The notes beneath the pieces are model-generated. The model was given only the letters and a program-made list of their open reading frames with translations, was not told the DNA's origin and did not search any database. A stretch of 64,000 bases of DNA from Congeria kusceri (Eukaryota; Mollusca; Bivalvia; Myida; Dreissenidae), in NCBI GenBank assembly GCA_027627225.1, contig CM051029.1:18981656-19045655 (forward strand). The letters run 5' to 3'. The translations under genes and the position numbers were made by a program. Below are positions 35,086-46,034 of the stretch, piece by piece (position 1 is the first letter of the stretch; the number at the start of each line of letters is the position of its first letter).

Positions 35086-35698
35086 AGGGAATTTCTGATA
35101 TCATGTTATGTGAAAATGTTATGCCTACATCACTACTCTCGTGTAGTGCGACAAACAAAACACTAGACACGCTTAATTAAGATGAAAATGTAACAGTTTG
35201 GTGTCATAAGCTATATATCGCACGCTCCACACTAGTGGTTTTGCAATCAGTGTTTTAGTAAATTAAATTGATGTAATTTTCACTGATAGAAATATTAGCG
35301 AATTCCTCTAATTCGCAAACATTTCCACTTCGCTAACTACCACTTATGCAGTATGTTGTTCTCATTGTAAAATTTTATAAACTGTCAGATCATATTTGAA
35401 TTAAAATAATTTGTGCGAAACGATTTTTTTGGCAAATTATGTTTTGTTGTAATGTGAACACAAAAATCAACCACTCTAAGGCTAATGCCTTTGTAACTAA
35501 ACAGTTGTTTATTAGTTGTTAAACAACGGTAAATCAAAAAGTGAAATAAGAAGTCACAACGTTAACTCAAAAAGTAACGTCAAATTACGTCTAAATGCCA
35601 ATACAATCTTTGAAATGTAGACAATGACATATTTAGTAATATAAGTCTTTCATACTTTTTCCAAAAGAGGCAAAACTTCCCTTTTAAGACCTTGACTG

Positions 35699-36210
35699 GT
35701 ATTCACAAAGCTCCTAACGGAAATCTTAACTAAAGTTGTACTTAAGTGGATATTTCAGTTATAATTTTCTCTGTGAAATCCAATAATTTCAGTTTACAAA
35801 GGGTAAAATATGAAGCATCTAAGCCGTATTTATTGTTTTGTAACCTTTTAATGTACAATGATCAATAAATGAAACTGCCGCATACTTTATTTGAGGCGCA
35901 TCGTGAGAAAACCGGTCTTAATGCATGTGCATAAAGTGTCGTCCTGGATTGGCCTGTGCAGTCCGCACAGGCTAATCCAGGACGGCACTTTCCGCTTGTA
36001 AGGTATTTTCTGTTTCAAGGAAGTCTCTTCTAAACATAAATCCACTGTAGGCAGAAAGTGCTGTCCTGGATTAGCCTGTGCAGACTGCACAGGCTAATCC
36101 GGGACGACACTTTACGCACATGCATTAAGTCCGGTTTTCCCACGACACGCCTCATTTTATGAATTTACGAAATTTACTAAAGTTTTCCCTTAGAAGCTTT
36201 GTGAATACCC
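35699..36210. mobile_element. TIR element (GGTATTCACAAAGC ends) hosting a family A copy
   Basis: The left end GGTATTCACAAAGCTCCTAA is inverted at the right (TTAGAAGCTTTGTGAATACC). The element is split by a complete family A insertion at 35893-36154, leaving roughly 250 bp of its own sequence, and ends 56 bp before the last glycogenin exon. A similar GGCCCGTATTCACCAAT motif occurs alone at 53943-53959. Confidence 0.8.
35893..36154 (+). mobile_element. Palindromic MITE-like element, family A copy 5
   Basis: Complete copy with ends gaggcgcatcgtgagaaaac and ttttcccacgacacgcctca. Both hairpins are near perfect (gcctgtgcagtccgcacagg; gcctgtgcagactgcacagg). It is nested in the TIR element 35699-36210. 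Confidence 0.94.
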
Positions 36211-36265
36211 GTCCTTGTCCGTATCACCAAACTACTTGATTCCTACGAGTGTATATTTCTTCCAG

Positions 36266-36468
36266 GCCAAATTGATTATCTTGGTCAGGATGCGTTTGAA
36301 AACATTCAGCGAAAGATCGAAGAGACACTGACGTCAGAATCAAAGCCAACCTCTACGCCTTTCGCACCCGCCCCCGAAGAAAAACCTGCGCCAGAACCTG
36401 TAGAAACATCTAAAGTTACGTCCGGAATGGGCAAAATTACAATAACGACATCTTCCTCGAAGAAATAA
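36266..36468 (+). CDS. GYG: Glycogenin, last exon: second half of synthase-binding motif and C-terminus
   Basis: After TTCTTCCAG the exon completes GQIDYLGQDAFENIQRKIEE and TL. This is the counterpart of the GxADYMGxDSFDNIKRKLDT motif that binds glycogen synthase in mammals and yeast. It then adds a 45-residue tail rich in Pro, Glu and Ser/Thr (SESKPTSTPFAPAPEEKPAP, then EPVETSKVTSGMGKITITTS) ending SSKK and TAA at 36466-36468. The entry phase (two bases) fits the exon at 27278-27380 exactly. Vertebrate glycogenin-1 stops soon after the motif, so the extra acidic/Pro-rich tail is a lineage extension. Its function is unknown. Confidence 0.93.
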
Positions 36469-36715
36469 TGACATTTCATTCAGTTATTTTATGGCAATGA
36501 AACACTAGAAAGTTAGATTCTGTGATTTGCGTTCCAGTTTGTCTGGTTATTGGACTTTTTTTTGTAACTGTGGGTGTTATTGTTTGAATTAAGCTTTGAA
36601 CAAAATAATGTGAAACTTCTAGTGTATAAGTATTCTTTGACATATTCATATACTTTATTGTTTATTTTAACAAGACTGTATTCAAGTTAGTCAATTTCTT
36701 TTTTTACAATTATGT

Positions 36716-36721
36716 AATAAA
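36716..36721 (+). terminator. Probable glycogenin poly(A) signal
   Basis: AATAAA lies about 250 bp after the glycogenin stop, in AT-rich DNA. It is the first canonical hexamer downstream of the stop that I found. Confidence 0.55.
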
Positions 36722-37013
36722 TTTTCTTAGCTGTTATACTTAGTAACTATACATTTGTTGAAATATTTATCTGCTTGGCTTGAAAGGTGCATTCATTTTA
36801 GTTACATTTTGTGTTTATTTATTGAAAGTACGTGCGTAATCACAATCATCAATAGAGTTATTGTAAAATGACCCAAAATGGTAAATGCATTAAAATAGGG
36901 TTACGTTTAAAGTAAGTATGAATTCAATGCGAGTAAAATTTACTGCCTCGCTGCTGATGTATAAATACAAATTTACATGAATGTTGAGGTCAAAATGCAA
37001 ACACTATTATGTG

Positions 37014-37385
37014 TCGTTAGAATAAGACATCAGACATAGAATTGACCCGTTGTGTTCTCGCATATAACTGGGTAATTCATGCTGTTTTAAAAATGTTTGT
37101 TTAATTCACCCCAAGACTTTTGGTATTATTTGTATTTTTCGATGACTTCCCATAAAACTTATTGCGTCTGCGACAGCTTTCAGTCCTATTTTACTGTGAA
37201 CATTTTGTCAATGCATACAAGTTTACAATTTTGTAGTAAAAAAAATTGTCACTGCTTCAGTCATTTATGCCTGCAACTGCTGTTATAATTACTTAGCATA
37301 ATTTTTCACTTATAAACATTTAACTGCATATAAAGCAACGGTGTAATAAAACAGCTAATTGTATGTTTGATGTCTTTTTCAAACT
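37014..37385. mobile_element. TIR element, third copy of the 7471 family
   Basis: GTTAGAATAAGACATCAGAC at the left and inverted ATGTTTGATGTCTTTTTCAA at the right. The interior shares ATACAAGTTTACAATTTTGT and CTGCATATAAA-type blocks with 7471-8634. Confidence 0.78.
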
Positions 37386-37439
37386 TTACTCTTAAGGTAA
37401 AATTGGATTATGTGTGACCGTTGATGTATAAATACATTT

Positions 37440-37688
37440 GAGGCGTGTCGTGTCGTGGGAAAACCAGGCTTAATGCACATGTGTAAAGTTTGTCCGAGAT
37501 CAACGTATGCAGTCTGCACAGGCTGATCCGGGATGGCATTTAACACTTTTATGGTATTCTCTGTTTCAAGGAAGTCCACTGTAGGCGGAAAGTGTTTTCC
37601 CGTATTAGCCTGTGCGGACTGCACAGGCTGATCAAGGACGACACTTTACCCACATACATTTAGCCCGGTATTCCAACGACACACCTCA
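37440..37688 (+). mobile_element. Palindromic MITE-like element, family A copy 6
   Basis: Ends are gaggcgtgtcgtgtcgtggg (with a 5 bp internal duplication gtcgt) and ttccaacgacacacctc. It is flanked by AATACATTT on both sides (aaatacatttgagg / ctcaaatacatttc), a likely 8-9 bp target-site duplication or chance A/T match. Confidence 0.9.
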
Positions 37689-37711
37689 AATACATTTCTA
37701 GTAATGTAGTA

Positions 37712-39180
37712 TTGGTAATATTAGTTGATTGTACAATATATATACATTACAAAGGCAGTATTAAAATACCACTAGTGAGATATACTGGCATTAAAGTATA
37801 TTCGTTTATCTTCAGCAAAATGTTTTCGAACACCTTTTCTTTTGACTACCATGTTTGTAACATACATTGTACACCTAAGGACAACTGCCATTTTCTTCAA
37901 ATGATAATATTTCTAAGAATTCAACGTTGTATGCTCAGTGCTTACCGTATTTGTTCCATTGTTTGTAATGAGTGCTACAAAATTTCAACAAAAACTGAAC
38001 AGAATTCAGTATTTGTAAATAATTATAATATTCAACATTTTTGCTGGACTTCCGATTTGTATCTTGACCATCAAAAGCTCTATTTCTTGTTGGGCCAAAA
38101 AAAAAAAATTCTTTGTTTCAGGCAACAGTCTCAAAAAAGTTAGGTAGGGTCGGTTTGACACATTTCGTACAATAAACATCGAAAATTATTTAAAATCTGA
38201 CGAATACAGATTTCACAGAAAACAATTCGTCGCTAACAACTTTACGGTCGTTTTTTTTTTGCTAGGTCAGGTTTCCAGAAATACAGATTTGTGTGTGTGT
38301 GTGTTGGGGGGGGGGGGGAGGGCTTTGGTAATGTGTGTTTGTTTTCAACTAAAAACGATATGAATATAATAAGTTTACCCATTAAATAATGTATTGTATG
38401 TATTATCTAAATGTATCATTTTAAGATTTCACAACTCACAACGGCTGTTCCTCACACAATTGGCGTTCATGACTAAAATTATCTTAAAAAATAGTTTAAA
38501 GTACTGTAGTTTAAAATTGGTATGATGATCATTTCTGTAAAATACTTGTTAAAATATTGATTCTGTTAAAAAGGTTTAATTCTGAAATTATGGAACATAG
38601 AAACAATTACCTACATGTATTATGATTGAGATATTGTTTTTAAAAAAAAAAGAATTAATTTTTTAATTTAACTTTACATACAAGTACTTGTGCAATAAAA
38701 CTAATTGCGAATTTCGCTTAAGTGACAGAAACGGAAGTTGAGTTAGAACCGTGTAAATAATTATATAGTATGTTTCAGTCGTTAAGGCAATTTTCTTGTG
38801 AAATCGCACTGAGGGGTTGTTGTATTAAAAGTCATAAGTAGTGTAGACCATATTTTCTATACTCAGAGCTTCTATAATATTTACAGCATGGTTCTCACGG
38901 AACAGTTTTTGCAATTTGCAGAATTTGGGTGACCTGAGTCGACATTGAAGAGACAGATGTACTTTGCTCAATATCATCAAGTAATTACTTAACATCCCAG
39001 AGCTTTAAACATCCGAACGAAAATACTTAGAGTTGGGGTGCATAATTATATGGTGGGTTTCATCCACACTCAGTGTAACTTCGCAAATAATTACCAAGTA
39101 ATTGTTGTGTGGGGATTGGTCATGAAATTATTTCTATGGCCATTCTCCCCCTACCTCTGATTCAAGTAGCGCAGTTGTCA
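37712..39180. other. Intergenic, nothing supported
   Basis: AT-rich DNA. A 143-codon open frame at 37712-38143 has no recognisable domain, an unusual composition (many Ile, Phe, Cys, Tyr) and a poly(A)-encoded KKK, so I do not call it a gene. A short (GT)n/G-run lies at 38290-38320. Confidence 0.55.
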
Positions 39181-39316
39181 GTTACTGGCATAAGTATGTG
39201 CACTTAGTACTGGTAAACCAGGTTACCCAGGAAAAGTGTGAGTAGGTTAACTGACCGCCGTTATATGACGGAAATAGTGTTGAATACTACGAAAAATCCA
39301 AACAAACAACAAACCA
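39181..39316 (+). mobile_element. SINE-like copy with (CAAA)n tail, copy 2
   Basis: Shares GTTACTGGCATAAGTATGTG, CCCAGGAAAAGTGTGAGTAG, GTTAACTGACCGCCG and an AAATCCAAACAAACAACAAA tail with 5041-5186. Confidence 0.62.
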
Positions 39317-39405
39317 AGTAATTGTGCTATTTGGAAATTCTGACCTGGCGACGACTATTGAAATATTGGTTTTGTTTGAGCCATTCTGTATGTGCTAGTA
39401 CAAAT

Positions 39406-39588
39406 GGTGTCGTGGGAATACCGGTCTTAATGCACGTGCGTAAACTGTCGTCCCGCATCAGCCTTTGCAATCTGCACAGGCTGATCTGGGACGACCCTTT
39501 CCGCTTTTATGGTATTTTCTTCAAGGAAGTCTCTTGACGACACTTTGCGCACATGCATTTAGCCCGGGTTTCCCATGACACGCCTCAT
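39406..39588 (+). mobile_element. Family A copy 7, internally deleted
   Basis: The left half and first hairpin are present (gcctttgcaatctgcacagg). The sequence jumps from AAGGAAGTCTCTT straight to GACGACACTTTGCGCACATG, so the second hairpin is gone. The right end cccatgacacgcctca is intact. Confidence 0.88.
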
Positions 39589-40015
39589 ATATTGAAATCT
39601 GTATATGTATTCAGAGATACCCTTGTATGTTTGGATATTGTCATGTTTGTTTGTATTGATACCAAGATCTATCTTTTTCTGGTATAAAATATGTTTAGTT
39701 CTTTAAGTGAACATACTAAAAATTATTATTAGCAGAAGAACATTGGCACTTCATGGCACTTCATTGGCACTTCTTCATTGGCACTTCATGGCCGCATTTT
39801 GAGAACGCTGTCATTAGTCAAAATAGGAAGGTATAAATATTTATCACATGCTATACCTTGTTTTCCCTGTAATACAGCCATTACGAATATTTTTATTTCA
39901 CACATGTGTAAGATAACACTTTGGGCGTTTTTATTGGCTTAATATTCTTTGGCTGACCAATCGCACGACTTTTTTTTTTCGTTCAAAAAGCATGTGATAA
40001 AAAAAATCTGACACT

Positions 40016-40134
40016 TGTCACTTCATACCATATTTTATTAAACTCGTCTAGGAAATTTCTGAGTAAGCTCGCAAAAGGCTCGCTTACTAGCAAAATTCCT
40101 TAACTCATTTAATAAATTATGGTATGAAATGACA
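40016..40134. repeat. 119 bp imperfect palindrome
   Basis: TGTCACTTCATACCATATTT at the left is mirrored by AAATTATGGTATGAAATGAC A at the right. The centre folds through GTAAGCTCGC / GCTCGCTTAC around an AAAAG turn. The near-continuous pairing gives a single long hairpin rather than a TIR element with an unrelated core. Confidence 0.85.
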
Positions 40135-41330
40135 ACTCGTTTCTGATCCTGTATTGAAATCATTTTTGTATGTGATAAATTGTATCCAAGTTTGGCTTTG
40201 TTGTAATATATACTTTATTCTCCCTAAACTGTTTTGATTTATAAATAAACCTGTTGTTTTCCTGTGTTTATCTTTGCTAGTGAACAGTATATGATCTAAC
40301 AGGTTAAATAAAGTAAAGACCTTTTTAATTGTTATGGAAAAAAAACACTGTTGTGAGATGTTATTGGTAGAGAGATGTTTTGGTTTACTGTTGTTGATGT
40401 GTTTTGAATAATTAACATTTAAGAATGATTTATTACTGTTATGCACCTTGTTATTAAAAACCCTTAATTAGACATTTAATAAAGGAAATATTGCTTTGTT
40501 ACTGCCTAACGCCATTTTAGACTTCATTGGGCAACAGATAGGTGTAAACATGTTCAAATTGTTGGCTCAAGTGCTATTTATTTTGTAGATAACACATTTA
40601 TGAATGTTGAAGCTGTTCTTTTTACAAAAAATGATTGCTTTTTCCAACCATGTTAGGTTTACCAATTCAAAAGACGGTTAAAATATGCTATTTTTCAATC
40701 AGTTAGATACATTTAACCTTAATCCAGTCATATCATTGTTAGAAAAGACTTCACTGTTATATATGGTAGTAGAAAAAATGTATTTGTTTGTGTGACACAA
40801 CATTTTGCTTGTTGAAAGTATCAGTTTTGGGCATTGGTTTTGCCGGAATATTTGTTACATAATATAAAACTGTTTTGTGTGTGCCTCCTTTTTAATGGGA
40901 ATGTTTGAATTTGTTTTAGGTATATACATACTCAAGTAGTTCGTATAATATATAAATTTCAATAATCCAATAATTGCGACAGCTATGTAATAAACGTTAA
41001 CCACTTTCTTAGTGTTTTATATCCTTTCTTGTCGCAGCACCCTAGAAACTCCAAGGGGTTTTGTCCGGATACCTAAACAGACCGAGTGGCTGAGGGCTGA
41101 TAATAAAGTTTTAATATTGGAGAAGGAGTTTAAGATTAAAAGACCCATTGTGTAATACAGAAGTTAATTCTTGTTTCGACTTGGTCCTATGCAAAATAAA
41201 TATATTTTATAGTTACGTACTTTATTTTCCAGATGTTAGCTCACTTTTACACTGAAAACAGAAACGCATCACTTAAATTTCTAGGGAGAGTGTTCTTTAT
41301 TTTTACGACCTATTCTTAGTGCCTATATAA
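40135..41330. other. Intergenic, nothing recognised
   Basis: AT-rich DNA with no repeat or coding sequence I can support. A 109-codon minus-strand frame at 40117-40446 lacks any recognisable feature. Confidence 0.55.
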
Positions 41331-41568
41331 GGGGTGTGTCGTGGGAAAACTGGGCTTAATGCATTTGCGTAGTGTCGTCCCGGATTAGCCTGTGCAGTCC
41401 GCACAGGCTAATCCAGGACGACACTGTCTACTGTGGATTTATGTTTAGAAGAGACTTCCTTGAAACAGAAAATACCATAAAGCGGAAAGTGCCATCCCGG
41501 ATTAGCCTGTGCAGTTAGACGACACTACACACAAGCATTAAGCCTGGTTTTACCAAGACACGCCTCAT
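41331..41568 (-). mobile_element. Palindromic MITE-like element, family A copy 8
   Basis: Ends are ggggtgtgtcgtgggaaaac and taccaagacacgcctca. The centre is reversed (GTGGATTTATGTTTAGAAGA). The second hairpin is truncated after gcctgtgcag. Short TATA(A)-like sequence flanks both sides. Confidence 0.9.
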
Positions 41569-41660
41569 TTATAGACATTTTACTTTTATTTTCTAATAGC
41601 AAATTGTCTAAAATTTGCTTACATAATTGTTTTCTTGTTAAAAACACGGCAAATCCGTAA

Positions 41661-42117
41661 GTTTAGAACTATTTTTTTACATTTAATAAACACAGTTTAG
41701 AACTATTTTCTTTAAATTTAGTAAACACCGTTTATAATTATTTTCTTTAAATAAAGTAAACACAGTTTAGAACTATTCTCGTTAAATTTAGCAAACACAG
41801 TTTAGAACTATTCTCGTTAAATTTAGCAAACACAGTTTAGAACTATTCTCTTTAAAGTTAGTAAACACAGTTTAGAACTATTTTCTTTAAATTTAGTAAA
41901 CACAGTTTAGAATTATTTTCTTTAAATAAAGTAAACACAGTTTAATTATTTTCTTTAAATAAAGTAAACACAGTTTAAAACTATTCTCTTTAAATTTAAT
42001 AAACGCAGTTTGCAACTATTTTCTTTAAATTTAGTTAACGCAGTTTATAACTATTTTCTTTAAATTTAGTAAATGCAGTTTAGAACTAATTTCTTTAAAT
42101 TTAGTAAACGCTGTATT
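41661..42117. repeat. 35 bp tandem repeat, ~13 copies
   Basis: The unit is CACAGTTTAGAACTATTTTC followed by TTTAAATTTAGTAAA. Variants alternate (aaataaagtaaa, ctcgttaaatttagc, cgcagtttgc), and one unit is shortened near 41940. Confidence 0.93.
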
Positions 42118-42186
42118 ACAATGGGCGTTAAAATAAACATCAGAAAAACAAGTCCTAAATTTTCATTAAACAAAAAACTTAATGTT

Positions 42187-42480
42187 TGAGATGATGATGA
42201 TGATATTTGAATGTGTGGGATATTGATGATGTTATGATGATGTATATCTACCACGTGGTGGTAGTGGTGATGATGTTGATGATGATAAGGATAGGGGGTG
42301 GTGGTGGTGGTGAGGAGTAGGAAGACGACGAGGAAGTTGATGATGATAAGGATAGGGGGTGGTGGTGGTGAGGAGTAGGAAGACGACGAGGAAGTTGATG
42401 ATGATAAGGATAGGGGGTGGTGGTGGTGGTGAGGAGTAGGAAGACGACGACGAAGTTGATGATGATAAGACTATCACATG
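42187..42480. repeat. (GAT)n and ~61 bp GGT-rich tandem repeat
   Basis: A GATGAT tract leads into about three units of 58-61 bp (GTTGATGATGATAAGGATAG, then GGGGTGGTGGTGG, GAGGAGTAGGAAGACGACGA). Unit starts are at 42275, 42336, 42394 and 42455; length differences come from the number of GGT triplets. Confidence 0.9.
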
Positions 42481-42490
42481 GGGAAGTCAT

Positions 42491-42920
42491 TCAGTATTTC
42501 TGATTTTTAATACGAAGGATTCGTTGATTTATAGATGTGTAAATTTGATTTAAAAAGAGTGCACTATCCAAGGGGAGCAACTCGTATTGTAAATACATCT
42601 CAATCTGGATTGCCACCGTTTTTCCTTTGGATATAAATGTGTAAACTAATATAGGATACGAAATCTAAGGATATATATTTATTTAGCTTTTGATGATGAT
42701 GCTGATTAGCGATGATGATAATAATGATGACTAAGATGACCGTCACACGGGAAATGTATTCAGTATTTCTGATTTTTTAAATATGAAGTACTCTTTGATT
42801 TCACGATGTGTAAATTTGTCTGTAAAAAGCGTTCACAATCCAAGGGAGAAACTCGTATTGCCTGTAAATACAATTCAAACTGGATAGCCTCCCTTATTTT
42901 ACTTTTGATAAAAAAATGTG
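42491..42920 (+). repeat. Two copies of a conserved ~145 bp module beside (GAT)n
   Basis: At 42491-42635 and 42760-42920 the order is TCAGTATTTCTGATTTTT, GATGTGTAAATTTG, CCAAGGG(G)AG(C)AACTCGTATTG, AACTGGAT(T)GCC and a (T)CCCTTATTTT-like end. AAGGGAG…CTCCCTT makes a small inverted pair. Between them is a short (GAT)n patch. Related copies are at 44949-45070 and 47883-48005. Confidence 0.8.
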
Positions 42921-42983
42921 TATTCTATAAATATAGATTGTAATATATTTAGCCCCATAATGCTGAAGATAATACTCATTGAT

Positions 42984-43255
42984 CATGATAGATGCAATGC
43001 GATGATGACGATGAGGAGGAGGAAAGATGATGATGATGTCGACGACGATGATGGATCCAAGATGGGCCCCATTATAGGCTACCCATATGGGACCCATGCA
43101 AAAGGTGTTTGCAAAATCCCACTTGGCCCCATATGAGCTGCCCAATTAGGACCCATCCAGGTTTCGATATGGGTCCTCTTTGGGCATCCTATATGGGACC
43201 CAGTTGGGTTTTGCTAACACTGTTTGCATGGGTCCCATGTAGGTTTCGTTATGTA
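42984..43255. repeat. GATGAT patch and GGGACCCAT-rich palindromic segment
   Basis: After a GATGATG tract, 43060-43255 carries repeated inverted words: GATGGGCCCCATTATAGG, CCCATATGGGACCCATGC, CCCATATGAG, ATATGGGACCCAG and GGGTCCCATG. They can fold on one another. This is a dispersed repeat type with no coding capacity. Confidence 0.6.
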
Positions 43256-43259
43256 AAGG

Positions 43260-44020
43260 TCCTGTTTGTTATACATACATGATGCATTGCAAAATTCAAT
43301 AAACAATAACTATTCTATAAATGTTACTCACAAGCTGCGGAGCATATATATATATATATATTTCATTATTAAAGTTCATTCTTTAATACAACAACACATT
43401 TAATCCTTTCTTACTTTAATTGGATTGCCATTTGCAGAATACAACACTCACTAGTAATTAACATATGTCTGTTGTCGATAAAGGGTATTCAATAGATGTG
43501 TTAGTTCCTTTATGCATAATGTTAACCGGTCAATGCATTTATGTACTACATATGTACAATCAATCACTTGTTTTCTACAGGTAAACAGGAAAAATAAACA
43601 ATCACACACTATTCATAATGACATTTTGGCCTGTATTACAAAAATGGACCATACCATTTAGATCATATTAACTAGTCTAGAAAGATACAATTCTGTAAAT
43701 AAAGCATGATTGTGAACTGCACACATGTGGCACAATAAAACAGCAATAACAGAATAACACATTATGAGTAAATTCAGACACATTTAAAAGCCAAACACAG
43801 TGTGGACAAATCTAACACTTGATGTGACTCTATAGCACACAGCCTTTACTGGTAGTAAGGTATGACAATGGAACCAAATGCGAGACAACTCCACCAGTAG
43901 ATATACCAATCTTACAGTATTGCGTAGTATGGACCAATTAACCTAACAAAGACGTTTTAGTATGACTACATTATCAGAATTTACAACAAAAAAATGTCAA
44001 CATGTAAATATAGGCCTCCG
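43260..44020. other. Intergenic, nothing recognised
   Basis: AT-rich, with a short (TA)n at 43344-43361. No gene signal was seen. Confidence 0.55.
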
Positions 44021-44470
44021 GCCCAGAATACAACATAAATAACAGTTATACATACTGAAATATACCACATTGCGTTCATAATATTGATAATATTTTATGT
44101 ATCAGGCACAGAATACAGCATATATAACAGTTTCAATGCTTGTAAATTCCAATAGACAACTGTGTTATCATAGAATCAATACAATGTATTTGTCTGGCTC
44201 AGAATACAGCGTAAGTGTATATTATGGTTTCAAATCAATTCAGACATACCATTGTGTTTTAATACTGGCAATATAATTTATATATCCAACCCACAATACA
44301 ACATAAACAGTTTCAAACAATTCTGATAGTTGTGTTTTCAAAAGCGCAATATAAAAATGTATCGTTCCGAATTAGAGTACCGCATAATTATAACAGTGCA
44401 ATACAAAACAATTCAAATAGGCCAATGTGTTAACTTATAAATATCTATTAAGCATAGATTGAGATATATA
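44021..44470. repeat. Degenerate ~80-95 bp tandem repeat
   Basis: CCCAGAATACAACATAAAT-type motifs recur at about 44021, 44104, 44198, 44288 and 44380, each followed by ATAACAGTT(A/T) and TTGTGTT-type words. Heavy divergence suggests an old array. Confidence 0.6.
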
Positions 44471-44948
44471 GTTATTATTTTCAGTAGTTAAGCCGTTATT
44501 TGATACAAGTCATTGCATACACCATTGTTATAAAACATTTGAGAATGGTCACAAGACACAGGTTCACAAACTAATTCAAGTATGAAAATAGTTAGGAATG
44601 TGTTAATTTGTAACAGCCACATCTCAATGATACTAACTTGATCATGCATTAATATTCAATATGTAAAAACGTTAAAAACTTTCTCACATTTAATACCGAG
44701 CCTTCATTAAACAACAATTGATTCAAAACAGAAAGCATGATCAAGATAATGTAAAATATAAGGAGGACTGATGTGGTGAAATCAAACTGTAAGCTAGCAA
44801 TTCTAAACTATCAAGTATTTCTAAGAAAAATCTTTCAATAGTTAAACAGTTCTGTTTCTTGAATTTACCTTTTTTTTTTTTTTTTAAAGAATATTAGCAT
44901 ATAATCGTTTTTTAAACATGTTAAATTACAAGCCTGAAAATATTATAG

Positions 44949-45070
44949 GATTAAGTACTCATTGATTTCAAGATGTCTAAAAAAGCGTTGACGATCATAG
45001 GGGAGCAACTCGTATTCACTGTTAATTCATCCCAAACTGGATTGCCTCCCTTATTACTAATGCTGAAAAA
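44949..45070 (+). repeat. Conserved ~145 bp module, copy 3
   Basis: Contains ACTCATTGATTTCAAGATGT, GGGGAGCAACTCGTATTC, CCAAACTGGATTGCCTCCCT and TATTA, collinear with 42491-42635. Confidence 0.8.
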
Positions 45071-45199
45071 TGTCCCCACTATTAAATGGAGAATCTATAT
45101 TTATTTAGTTCCAAGAATAGTACAGATATTAAATTGTGTAATTATCATATTTATTTTAGTTAAGTTTACATCTGTTCAAGGTAACAGAATATCATACTA

Positions 45200-45950
45200 A
45201 AACATTTCATAGAGCACCGTTTGTCCGTCAGTTCCCTTCAGAACGCCCGGAGATACTCCGATTAAAGATACCCGCCCTTTACACATAAAATGATGTCACT
45301 TTACCTTAGAGTGTGATAAAGACCGAGTAACACAGAAACGTCAGCATGTTCAGTTCCAACCTCCGCGCAGAGATTTGACTGGTTCCGAGCATAGCTCTAA
45401 TCAAATCGGTTACCGTTAACCAATAGGGGAGGTAACCTCTGCGAGGAGTTTGGTTCAGTACTGCTGTACAATCAGTGGAGGTTTAAACAGTTAATTGAAG
45501 GATAAAAATGCGAAGAATAAATTTAACAATTTGCAGAAAAATGAATACGTGTCTATATTTTCAATTACAAGTACGTCTTTTTGCGCTAACCGACATTTAC
45601 TTACTAAATGACGTAAAATACACTCGCGTGAAGTTGAGGTTACAAACTACCATAAATTAAACAGGCAAGATCACAACAAGAACGCAATACTTTCTTGCAT
45701 TTTTTGTAATTAAACCCAATTGCCAGAAGACACGTAAACGTCCTATCACACCCCCTCCCCCCATGATCTGCCAAAAAGGGCAAATACACGAATAGAAAAT
45801 CGAGACGTGCATTGTCATAAACGAGCATTTTCATATTTTGGGTGTTTAAAGGGGCTTATCTACGGTAGATCAACTTAAATGTTTGCACAAACTAATAAAA
45901 TTCATTTACAGAAAATTTATATAAAAGCTTTGTTCAATACAATGACCTTG
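45200..45950. other. Intergenic, slightly GC-richer, no gene recognised
   Basis: 45340-45460 contains an imperfect inverted pair (CCAACCTCCGCGCAGAG / CTCTGCGAGGAGTTTGG) around an AACCAATAGG word. It could be a foldback or a promoter-like segment, but no adjoining exon was found on either strand. Confidence 0.45.
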
Positions 45951-45954
45951 TTTC

Positions 45955-46034
45955 TAATGTAGTGACGTATCTAGTACAGTACGAGAAGGTATGGTAATGT
46001 AGTGACGTATCTAGTACAGTACGAGAAGGTATGG
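45955..46034. repeat. 40 bp direct duplication
   Basis: TAATGTAGTGACGTATCTAG followed by TACAGTACGAGAAGGTATGG is present twice with no visible change. Confidence 0.92.

Noticed and set aside
37712..38143. 143-codon plus-strand frame as a gene
   Set aside because: No domain, no family resemblance, AT-driven composition (Ile, Phe, Tyr, Cys) and a poly(A)-encoded lysine run. A chance ORF is likelier.
45340..45460. Inverted GC-richer segment as a gene promoter
   Set aside because: It has a CCAAT-like word and GC-richer bases, but no exon or TATA element was found on either side. Left as unassigned.
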